Source: Flavobacterium limnophilum (lineage in GTDB: Bacteria; Bacteroidota; Bacteroidia; Flavobacteriales; Flavobacteriaceae). From it: a DNA stretch of 64,000 nt. The notes beneath the pieces are model-generated. The model was given only the letters and a program-made list of their open reading frames with translations, made no database searches and had not been told where the DNA came from. Of the stretch, positions 33,656 to 41,384 are shown in pieces. Where the stretch lies: positions 4,340,001 through 4,404,000 of the forward strand of contig NZ_CP114289.2 of the NCBI RefSeq assembly GCF_027111315.2, given 5' to 3'. Both the position numbers and the translations under genes were made by a program. The first letter of the stretch is position 1, and each line of letters opens with the position of its first letter.

Positions 33656-34333
33656 ATGAGTAATTTTATTTTAACAGGATTGTTTACTGAAGGTACAACA
33701 GATGTTCGTTTTTTAGAAAGTGTTGTTAAGAAGACCTTAGATGATTTAGCATTTGAATGTACAGGTGACATAGAAACAGAATTGAAAGTAATAGATATAG
33801 ATAAAACAGGGTTAAGTTTTAATGAACAAGTATTTTTTGCTTCAAAAATGGCTAAGGAGGAATATGATGTTTTAATGCTTTTTGTTCATACAGATGCAGA
33901 TTGCAATGATGATTCAATTGTTTTTAATTCAAAGATAATACCTGCTAAATCTTTCTTGGAAGGACTAGATGATGAATTAGTTTGTAAAAAGGTGATTGCA
34001 ATTGTCCCTATCCAAATGACAGAAGCTTGGATGTTAGCTGATAAAAATCTTTTGAAAGACGAAATAGGTATTGTTGGTACTGACATAGATTTGGGAATTC
34101 ATAGAAGACCTGAAGAGACAACCAATCCAAAAGCTGTTATCGAAAATATAATTCGGTTGTCTAAAGAAAGTCAAGTAAAAAGAAAAAGAAGAGCAGGACT
34201 GAATATTTCTGATTTATATCAAATTATTGGACAGAAAATTGAGCTTTCAGAACTAGAGAGCTTACCATCTTACAATAAGTTTAAATCTAGTTTAAGAGAG
34301 GTCCTTAAAGAGTTGAATTTTCTTCACAACTAA
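33656..34333 (+). CDS. TOPRIM-fold (DUF4276-like) nuclease partner of the ATPase
   Basis: A 225-residue protein with the TOPRIM pattern: EGTTD (Glu12) at the N-terminus and the acidic DxD of VHTDADCND at Asp80 and Asp82. The conserved PIQMTEAWMLAD and TTNPKAVIENI segments recall DUF4276 proteins. It follows the ATPase by 8 bases with a GAGG-like sequence before ATG 33656. Its stop TAA shares a base with the dtd start (TAATG). By analogy with OLD nucleases and PARIS AriB it may cut or nick nucleic acid when the ATPase senses infection. The exact family is uncertain without a profile search. Confidence 0.78.
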   Translation: MSNFILTGLFTEGTTDVRFLESVVKKTLDDLAFECTGDIETELKVIDIDKTGLSFNEQVFFASKMAKEEYDVLMLFVHTDADCNDDSIVFNSKIIPAKSFLEGLDDELVCKKVIAIVPIQMTEAWMLADKNLLKDEIGIVGTDIDLGIHRRPEETTNPKAVIENIIRLSKESQVKRKRRAGLNISDLYQIIGQKIELSELESLPSYNKFKSSLREVLKELNFLHN

Positions 34334-34785
34334 TGAAAGCAGTGATCCAAAGAGTTTCCCAAGCTTCCGTAACCATAGCTTCCAAGATTGTGGCCGATAT
34401 CCAAAAAGGATTGTTGGTTTTAGTAGGAATCGAAGATGCCGATACTCAAGAAGATATCAATTGGCTTTGCCAAAAAATAGCCAATCTTCGCATTTTTGGT
34501 GACGAAAATGACGTAATGAACCTTTCGGTAAAAGAGATTAATGGCGATGTAATTGTTGTTTCCCAATTCACCCTTCATGCCTTGACTAAAAAAGGCAATC
34601 GCCCTTCCTACATTAAAGCATCAAAACCAGAAATTGCCATTCCAATGTATGAAAGTTTTGTTCAAAAAATGGAAAACGAATTGGGCAAGAAAGTCCAAAC
34701 CGGAATTTTTGGAGCCGACATGAAAGTTTTGCTTGTAAATGATGGGCCGGTGACAATAGTAATTGATTCAAAGAATAAAGGATAA
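34333..34785 (+). CDS. dtd: D-aminoacyl-tRNA deacylase
   Basis: Removes D-amino acids mischarged onto tRNA. The 150-residue DTD-fold protein has MKAVIQRVSQASVTI at the start, the catalytic SQFTLHA near residue 79, and the DGPVT motif near the C-terminus (cis-Pro of the active site). Length and motifs are exact. Its start overlaps the TOPRIM gene stop by one base, so it may now be co-translated with the ATPase/TOPRIM pair. Confidence 0.96.
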   Translation: MKAVIQRVSQASVTIASKIVADIQKGLLVLVGIEDADTQEDINWLCQKIANLRIFGDENDVMNLSVKEINGDVIVVSQFTLHALTKKGNRPSYIKASKPEIAIPMYESFVQKMENELGKKVQTGIFGADMKVLLVNDGPVTIVIDSKNKG

Positions 34786-34908
34786 ATCCGTCTTGTATTA
34801 ATAAGGCTATTCTTTAGTGTGTTTTATTTTTAAATCGTTATCTTGTTGGTTTTCAGTTGTTTTTCGTTTTGATAGTTCGGTCAAATTTTTAAATTGTGTT
34901 TTATTTTT

Positions 34909-34916
34909 TACATTTG
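34909..34916 (+). promoter_or_regulatory. -7 box upstream of the oxoamine synthase fusion
   Basis: TACATTTG fits TAnnTTTG and lies 40 bases before the TTG start at 34957. The region between dtd and this gene is otherwise A+T-rich with no gene. Confidence 0.5.
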
Positions 34917-34956
34917 AAGTAAGGATTCCCAAATCTATTAACTTAAACTTGAAATT

Positions 34957-37371
34957 TTGGCAAAGATAAAACACGCTAGTGCATATGATGTAATTGATCA
35001 TGTGGCTACAACTGCGAAAAAAAAGAAAGTAATGCATCTTTCTTCTCAGGAAGAAGAATTTAACGGAGAATTTTTAAAAATAAATGACAAGAAATTAATC
35101 AATTTTGGTACCTGTGGTTATCTAGGATTGGAAAAGCATCCTCATATTTTGGACAAAAGTCATGAGTTGCTCAACAGATATGGTTCCCATTTCTCCATTT
35201 CACGAACCTATGTCAAAGCATCCTATCAAGATGAATTAGAAAATTTAATCAGTAAAATTTTTGACAATCATCCTGTGATAACATTTACTTCGACATCGGT
35301 TGCCCATCAATCCGTGGTGGGGACTATCATGCAGCCTAATGATCTGATTATTTTAGACCAACAAGTACATTATAGCGTGCAATATCCTTGTCAATTTGCA
35401 AAATTGCAGGGTACTATGGTAAAAATGATTCGTCATAACAATATGGAAATGTTGGAAGAATTTATCAAAAGAGGGTATAATCAATACGACAAAATTTGGT
35501 ATATGGCCGATGGAGTGTATTCGATGTACGGTGATTTACCCCATAAAAAAGAGCTTCTTTTTTTATTGGAAAAATACCCAAAACTTCATTTGTATTTTGA
35601 TGATGCCCACGGTGTGGGATGGACAGGCACAAATGGTTGTGGAAGTGTATTTGAACACTTCAAGCATAGTGAAAGGGTTATTTTGATGAGTACTTTGGCC
35701 AAAGGTTTTGGATGTATCGGAGGAATTGCCGTTTTTAATGATGCCGAAATGCACCGAAAAGTCAATATTTATGGAGGAATTCTTGCCTATACGCATCCTT
35801 TGTCTCCGGCCAATGTTGGCGCGGCCATTGGATCGGCAGAGCTTTTGCTTTCAGACAAGATTTATGTCTATCAAAAGGAGTTGAAGGATTCGATGGCGTA
35901 TTTGAACGTGAAATTGGAAGAACTTAATTTGACCAACACCTCTTCAAACGAAACGCCAATTTATTTTATTGGCACCGGTTCGGTGAAGGTAGCCCAAAAT
36001 CTGGTTCAGCGTGTTTTGGCTGATGGATTGTACGTGAATACGGCGACGTTTCCAGTTGTGCCAAATGATAAAACAGGATTGCGATTCACGCTTACGAGAC
36101 ACAATACTAAGGATCATATTGATCAATTAGTTGATTCGATAGGCCGAAATTTCTATGTTGCGGTTGATGAAGAAAAGGAAGATTTAGAGAAAATTTATAA
36201 AACCTTCAATGTTCCTTTTAAAGGTGAAAAAAGTATAAAATCAGTAGCGTCAGAGAAAGTTATAGTAGAAATATACAACAGTATCGACGAAATAGACGTT
36301 GCAAGATGGGATAATCTGTTTAAGGATAATGGTAGTTATTCCCATAATGGTTTGCGTTGCATAGAAGAAATATTTTCTAACAATGATAAAGTAGAAGAAA
36401 ATTGGGGATTTCATTATGTCATCATCCAAGATGAAAAGAATGAAATACTACTGGCCACATTTTTCACGAGTGCGCTTTATAAAGACGATATGTTGTCCTT
36501 GGAAAATATTTCCATGCAAATTGAAAAACAAAGAGAGCAGGATCCTTATTATTTGTGTTCAAAGACATTGGCCATGGGTTCGTTGTTCACGGAAGGGAAA
36601 CATTTGTTTGCTAATGAAAATCATCTTTTGATGAATGAAGCTTTGCGTGTGTTTTTTATTGAGGTCGAAAAATTAAAAAAAGCCACTGATTCGACAGTGG
36701 TTCTTTTGAGAGATTTTCAACCTGATTTTAAATATATTGAACATTTTGAAAACGAAGGCTTTGTCAAAATAAACATGCCAAATGTCAATATAATTCCAAT
36801 TCAAAGCTGGAATACAAACGAAGAATTTATCAGTCAGATTCCCTCAAAAAATAATAAAAGGAATATTGAAAGATATGTTTTGAAATACGAAGATCAATTC
36901 GATATTACGTTTAAAAACACAATAACTAGTCAAGAAGCGGAACATTATTATAATTTATTTCAAAATGTAAAGAAAGACAATCATGCAGTTAATTATTTTA
37001 AATATCCGGCAAAGATAACCCAGATACTGTCTAAATATGAAGATTGGGAATTTATGGACATTAGATTAAAAGGAGGGGATGAGACCATCTGCTGCGTGTG
37101 GTCATTCAGGGGCGACAAGCATTATTCGCCATTGATTATGGGATTAAATTATGAGTATGTCGAGTCAATGAATCTTTATAAACAAGCCATTTTTCAATTG
37201 GTAAAAAGAGCCAATTATTTAAATAAAGAAAAAGTGTTTTTAGGATATTCTGCTGATTATGAAAAGCAAAAATATGGAGCAAATACCATTTCTTTACATG
37301 CTTTTATTAAGGTAGACGATACTTTTAACATGGAGTTAATAGAGTCAATGTCGAATATGAAAAAGGGATAA
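34957..37371 (+). CDS. alpha-oxoamine synthase fused to an acyltransferase-like (GNAT/FemAB) domain
   Basis: An 804-residue two-part protein. Residues 1-400 are a PLP-dependent alpha-oxoamine synthase: INFGTCGYLGL, His138 in VHYS, the FDDAHGVGW segment with Asp215/216 and His219, and the PLP lysine Lys249 in TLAKGFGCIGG. Relatives join an amino acid to an acyl thioester (serine palmitoyltransferase, cysteate acyltransferase, KBL, CqsA). Residues ~430-804 look like a GNAT/FemAB-type acyltransferase (RDFQPDFKYIEHFENEGF, WSFRGDKHYSPLIMGLNYEYV). Likely roles are sphingolipid or sulfonolipid synthesis, or a small lipid signal. The start is TTG, as an in-frame TAA lies at 34939. A hybrid kinase follows. 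Confidence 0.8.
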   Translation: MAKIKHASAYDVIDHVATTAKKKKVMHLSSQEEEFNGEFLKINDKKLINFGTCGYLGLEKHPHILDKSHELLNRYGSHFSISRTYVKASYQDELENLISKIFDNHPVITFTSTSVAHQSVVGTIMQPNDLIILDQQVHYSVQYPCQFAKLQGTMVKMIRHNNMEMLEEFIKRGYNQYDKIWYMADGVYSMYGDLPHKKELLFLLEKYPKLHLYFDDAHGVGWTGTNGCGSVFEHFKHSERVILMSTLAKGFGCIGGIAVFNDAEMHRKVNIYGGILAYTHPLSPANVGAAIGSAELLLSDKIYVYQKELKDSMAYLNVKLEELNLTNTSSNETPIYFIGTGSVKVAQNLVQRVLADGLYVNTATFPVVPNDKTGLRFTLTRHNTKDHIDQLVDSIGRNFYVAVDEEKEDLEKIYKTFNVPFKGEKSIKSVASEKVIVEIYNSIDEIDVARWDNLFKDNGSYSHNGLRCIEEIFSNNDKVEENWGFHYVIIQDEKNEILLATFFTSALYKDDMLSLENISMQIEKQREQDPYYLCSKTLAMGSLFTEGKHLFANENHLLMNEALRVFFIEVEKLKKATDSTVVLLRDFQPDFKYIEHFENEGFVKINMPNVNIIPIQSWNTNEEFISQIPSKNNKRNIERYVLKYEDQFDITFKNTITSQEAEHYYNLFQNVKKDNHAVNYFKYPAKITQILSKYEDWEFMDIRLKGGDETICCVWSFRGDKHYSPLIMGLNYEYVESMNLYKQAIFQLVKRANYLNKEKVFLGYSADYEKQKYGANTISLHAFIKVDDTFNMELIESMSNMKKG

Positions 37372-37374
37372 TAT

Positions 37375-37764
37375 ATGACGGAATTAGAGAATGAATTTAT
37401 CCGGTTTTGGGTTGTCGATGGGATTTTGTGCAGTAAATTCAAGCGTGAGGTAAATTTTGATTTGGATATCATAAAAAAATTAATAGAAACCAGACATGCT
37501 ATTTCGAATAATGTCAACCAGTATTGGTGTTATGATGTTAAAGAGGCAAACGGTTTCTCAAAAGAATGCAGGGATTATGCAGATATTCATGGTCAAGATT
37601 TTTTATTTGCATGTGCCTTGGTTATAAATTCTCATACTCAAAAATTTTTATTCAATGCATTTCTGAAATTAAAAAAATCAAAAATTCCGTTTCAAGCATT
37701 TACAAACAAGGAAAAAGCAGTGGAATGGCTCAATGAAATAAAGGCGAAAAATGAGCAAGGTTAA
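37375..37764 (+). CDS. small STAS/SpoIIAA-like protein, 129 aa
   Basis: A cytoplasmic protein starting four bases after the oxoamine synthase stop. The pattern of an N-terminal strand region (FIRFWVVDGILCSKFK), a middle helix-strand unit (GFSKECRDYADIHGQDFLFACALVINSH) and a C-terminal FTNKEKAVEWLNEI helix resembles small SpoIIAA/STAS-like proteins of Bacteroidota. No catalytic residues stand out. It is placed between the synthase and a hybrid kinase and probably shares their transcript; a role as adaptor is a guess. Confidence 0.6.
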   Translation: MTELENEFIRFWVVDGILCSKFKREVNFDLDIIKKLIETRHAISNNVNQYWCYDVKEANGFSKECRDYADIHGQDFLFACALVINSHTQKFLFNAFLKLKKSKIPFQAFTNKEKAVEWLNEIKAKNEQG

Positions 37765-37830
37765 TTTTTACATTTTTTTTTAAAAGATGTAAATAGGTTA
37801 GATTAAATGAAATACTAAAGGAGAAATTAC

Positions 37831-39339
37831 ATGACTAAACTAGAAGAAATATTAGTTTTGGTTCGTTCCATCAATGAAGATGAGTTTCAGGAACAACTTA
37901 CAAATGGAAATAGTTTGGAGGATGTTCATAAAGAATTGCTGTTTTTGGCTGAAAAAATTGAATCTAAAAAGAAAAGAACCAACATTATAATTGAACATAT
38001 TTCCAATTGTTATGCGGGAGATTTTTTTAATTATTTGCCAATTTCGGATGCTCAAGATGAATTGGATGTTTTCTGTATGGGATTTAACACCTACATCGAA
38101 GAGTTAAAGGCGGTTATGGTTTCTAAAAATTTATTGGAAACCATTAATAAAAAATTAATCGAGGAAAAGGAACGTTCTGAGCAATTAGCCCTAGCAAGAG
38201 ATGAATTCTTGTCGAGTATGAGTCATGAAATTCGCACGCCACTCAACGGTATTTTGGGTTTTACCGATTTATTATTAGAGAATTCTTCTTTAGACGACGA
38301 GAGTAAAAAACAATTAGACTACATAAAAATATCGGGAGATATTCTACTTGTGATTATCAACGATATTTTGGATTTGGCAAAAATTGAATCGGGACAAATT
38401 ACACTCTATGAAAAACCCTTCAATCTGTCAAAACTCATCCAGCTTATTTATGACACTTTTTCGAGCAAGATACAGATAAAAGAGATCGATTTTAAAATTT
38501 CAATCGATAAAAAAGTTCCCAAAATATTGAATGGTGACTCTATTCGAGTTTCCCAAATATTATTTAACTTGATTAGTAATGCCGTTAAATTTACCCCTGT
38601 AAAAGGGAAAATTAGATTAAAAATCAAGTTCGATAAAGAAGAGGAAGGCTTCTATAATATAAAAGTGACAGTAAAAGATTCGGGGATCGGAATCCCTTCG
38701 GACAAGATAGACACTATTTTTGATCCATTCATCCAAGTGAGCAATGATACTGCCAGAAAATATGGTGGTACAGGATTGGGACTGACGATTATCAAGAAAA
38801 TCATCACTATCATGAAGGGCGAAATTCAGGTAAAAAGCAAACTGGATCGCGGTACAAAATTTATAGTAAACTTGCCTTTTGCGAAAGGAAAATCCAGTTC
38901 GGTTGATTTAAAATCGATTGAAAATAAAGATAAATCTTCTATTCCTGTTCCTGCTGGCCGAAGAATAAAAGTGCTTTTGGCCGAAGACAATCGCATTAAT
39001 CAAATTTTGATCCAAAAACTACTTTCAAAATTTAATTTTGACTGTGTAATTGTGGACAATGGACACTTGGCAGTCGAGGCCGTAAAACGCGAAAATTTTG
39101 ACATAATTTTGATGGATATAATGATGCCAAAAATGGATGGATATGAAGCTAGTTCGATTATCCGAAATATGGAGGACAAGTCGAAAAAAAATATTCCCAT
39201 TGTGGCACTAACAGCAGTCGTCACCGGTTCTGTCATCGAAGCTTGTTCTTCCGTGGGGATAGACAAGTATTTGTCCAAGCCTTTCGAGACGGAAGAGCTT
39301 TATGATGTGATAATGGAATTGGTTCGTACAAACAGCTAA
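37831..39339 (+). CDS. soluble HAMP-type hybrid histidine kinase
   Basis: A 502-residue hybrid kinase with no membrane segment. Residues ~45-95 form a HAMP-like domain (ISNCYAGDFFNYLPISDAQDELD), followed by a coiled coil (NKKLIEEKERSEQLA), a HisKA domain with phospho-His132 (SHEIRTPLNG), and a HATPase domain (N-box NLISNAVKF, DSGIGIP, GGTGLGLTI). A C-terminal receiver (VLLAEDNRINQ, phospho-Asp429 in LMDIMMPKMDGYE, Lys in LSKPFE) ends the protein. The missing sensor domain suggests it receives its cue from a partner, perhaps the small protein upstream. A separate output protein is not in the window. Confidence 0.9.
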   Translation: MTKLEEILVLVRSINEDEFQEQLTNGNSLEDVHKELLFLAEKIESKKKRTNIIIEHISNCYAGDFFNYLPISDAQDELDVFCMGFNTYIEELKAVMVSKNLLETINKKLIEEKERSEQLALARDEFLSSMSHEIRTPLNGILGFTDLLLENSSLDDESKKQLDYIKISGDILLVIINDILDLAKIESGQITLYEKPFNLSKLIQLIYDTFSSKIQIKEIDFKISIDKKVPKILNGDSIRVSQILFNLISNAVKFTPVKGKIRLKIKFDKEEEGFYNIKVTVKDSGIGIPSDKIDTIFDPFIQVSNDTARKYGGTGLGLTIIKKIITIMKGEIQVKSKLDRGTKFIVNLPFAKGKSSSVDLKSIENKDKSSIPVPAGRRIKVLLAEDNRINQILIQKLLSKFNFDCVIVDNGHLAVEAVKRENFDIILMDIMMPKMDGYEASSIIRNMEDKSKKNIPIVALTAVVTGSVIEACSSVGIDKYLSKPFETEELYDVIMELVRTNS

Positions 39340-39472
39340 TATTTGCCTACAGTTATTAAAATTCAGTTACCTAAATAGTAGACTTGGATCAATAAGTATG
39401 TACAATAAAAAATAAATATTAAATTAGGATTAATCTTAAGAAAAATTTCATAAATTTGATAAAACATTTTTC

Positions 39473-41374
39473 ATGAAATTTCTTGCTTCTTTATTGATTG
39501 CTTTTTTGTTTGTTTCCACGGTTTTTGCTCAAAAAACAGAATATTCCACACTGCTTATTTCCGATAGTTTAAAACAAAATTCCAATGCAGTAGTGCGTTT
39601 GGATCAAATTGATATTGTAATTTCTTCCCAGCGAGACATGAATATCAAAGAGAAAAGAGTGGTTACAGTCCTTAATGAAAAAGGACAAGAAGCTATCGAT
39701 GCCTATGAACATTACAACAAGAAAACAACTGTAGAGAATATTCAAGCAACCGTTTTTGACGCCTTTGGAAATGAAATTAAGAAATTAAAAAGAAAAGACT
39801 TTAGAGATCAATGTGCCACTGATGGGGGAACGGTCTTCTCGGACAGCAGGTATGTTTTTTTAGATTACACACCTACGCAATATCCATTTACTATAATTTA
39901 TGAAAGCGAAATCGAAACTTCTACAACGGCTTTTATTCCGCAATGGTATCCGTTAAACGACTATCACTTGAGTGTTGAAAAAAGTATTTTAAATGTAAGC
40001 TATCCTGATAATTTAGGTTTCAAGAAAATGGAATTCAATTTTTCCAATTTCAAAATCAATAAGGCGGTTGACTCTTCTACAAAACTTTCTTATGTGGCCA
40101 CCAATATTCTTGCTCTAAAACAAGAGGATTATAGTCCAGCTTATTCTATTTTTCCAAAAGTTATGATGGGTTTAGAACTTTTTCATCTTGAAGGCGTTGA
40201 TGGCAATGCCAAAAGTTGGAAAGAATACGGGCAGTGGTATTCTGATAAAATTTTGACAGGCACCGCCGAATTGTCCGAGGAAACCAAAACAAAAATAAAA
40301 AATCTTGTAGGTAACGAAAAAGATCCTATCAAAAAAGCAGCAATAGTATATAAATATTTACAGGAAAAATCAAGATATGTGAGTATTCAAGTAGGAATTG
40401 GTGGGTGGAAACCTATGCTTGCCAATGATGTAGATCGTTTGGGTTATGGCGACTGTAAAGCTTTGTCAAATTATACAAGAGCCCTTTTAAATGCTGTTGA
40501 TGTTCCTTCCTATAATACTCTTTTATATGGTGATAGGAACAAACACGATATTCAATCAGACTTTGTCTCAATGCAAGGAAATCATATGATATTATCAATT
40601 CCAAACGGGGATAAGTACGTGTTTTTGGAATGTACAAGTCAAGACGTCCCTTTTGGGTATCAAGCAAATTTTACCGATGACAGAAATGTTTTAATCATTA
40701 AACCAGACGGAGGGGAAATCATTAGAACCCAAAAATACGAGAACAAAGACAATTCCCAAATCAATACCGGAAAGTACTCTTTGGACGAAACAGGAAGTCT
40801 GTCAGGAGCAATTGCAATGGTTTCAGAAGGTTCGCAATACGGCAAAAAAGTTCGCGTCGAGAAAATGCAACCCACAGAAAAAGAAGCCTACTACAAAGAA
40901 TTTTGGGACAATATCAGTAATTTAAAGATAAATAAAAGCGTGTTTTCTATTGATAAAGAAAAAGTGAGTTTTACAGAAAATATAGATATTTCTGCCGATA
41001 ACTTCGGAAAAATTTCCAATGGAAAAATGATTTTTGTTGTTAATGCTTACAATCAATACACAGGAAGTGTCAAACGAGTTAGAAACCGAAAAACTCCTTT
41101 TGAAATTCAACGAGGCTATTATGATACGGATGAAATTTCGATCAGTTTGCCAGCTGGTTTTGCGATAGAATCATTGCCTCAGAATTTTGAATCGAATACT
41201 AAATTCGGTGAATACAAAACCGAATTCATAAAAAAAGACAACAACAACATCATTTACAAACGTTCGATTTTCATCAAAAAAGGATTGTATAAAAATACGG
41301 AATATGACGAATACCGTCTTTTTATGGAACAAATTTCCAAAAATGACAATGCCAAAATAATTTTAACAAAATAA
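39473..41374 (+). CDS. DUF3857/transglutaminase-like exported protein
   Basis: A 633-residue protein with signal peptide MKFLASLLIAFLFVSTVFAQ, an N-terminal DUF3857 domain (roughly 50-210; FLDYTPTQYPFTIIYESE), and a transglutaminase-like core with the triad candidates Cys328 in GYGDCKALSN, His in MQGNHMIL and Asp in CTSQDVPFG. A C-terminal beta-rich domain follows. The family is common in Bacteroidota and of unknown substrate; it acts outside the inner membrane. A -7 box TAAATTTG at 39451-39458 lies just before the start. It pairs with a paralogue 10 bases downstream. Confidence 0.88.
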   Translation: MKFLASLLIAFLFVSTVFAQKTEYSTLLISDSLKQNSNAVVRLDQIDIVISSQRDMNIKEKRVVTVLNEKGQEAIDAYEHYNKKTTVENIQATVFDAFGNEIKKLKRKDFRDQCATDGGTVFSDSRYVFLDYTPTQYPFTIIYESEIETSTTAFIPQWYPLNDYHLSVEKSILNVSYPDNLGFKKMEFNFSNFKINKAVDSSTKLSYVATNILALKQEDYSPAYSIFPKVMMGLELFHLEGVDGNAKSWKEYGQWYSDKILTGTAELSEETKTKIKNLVGNEKDPIKKAAIVYKYLQEKSRYVSIQVGIGGWKPMLANDVDRLGYGDCKALSNYTRALLNAVDVPSYNTLLYGDRNKHDIQSDFVSMQGNHMILSIPNGDKYVFLECTSQDVPFGYQANFTDDRNVLIIKPDGGEIIRTQKYENKDNSQINTGKYSLDETGSLSGAIAMVSEGSQYGKKVRVEKMQPTEKEAYYKEFWDNISNLKINKSVFSIDKEKVSFTENIDISADNFGKISNGKMIFVVNAYNQYTGSVKRVRNRKTPFEIQRGYYDTDEISISLPAGFAIESLPQNFESNTKFGEYKTEFIKKDNNNIIYKRSIFIKKGLYKNTEYDEYRLFMEQISKNDNAKIILTK

Positions 41375-41384
41375 CCAAGAACCA

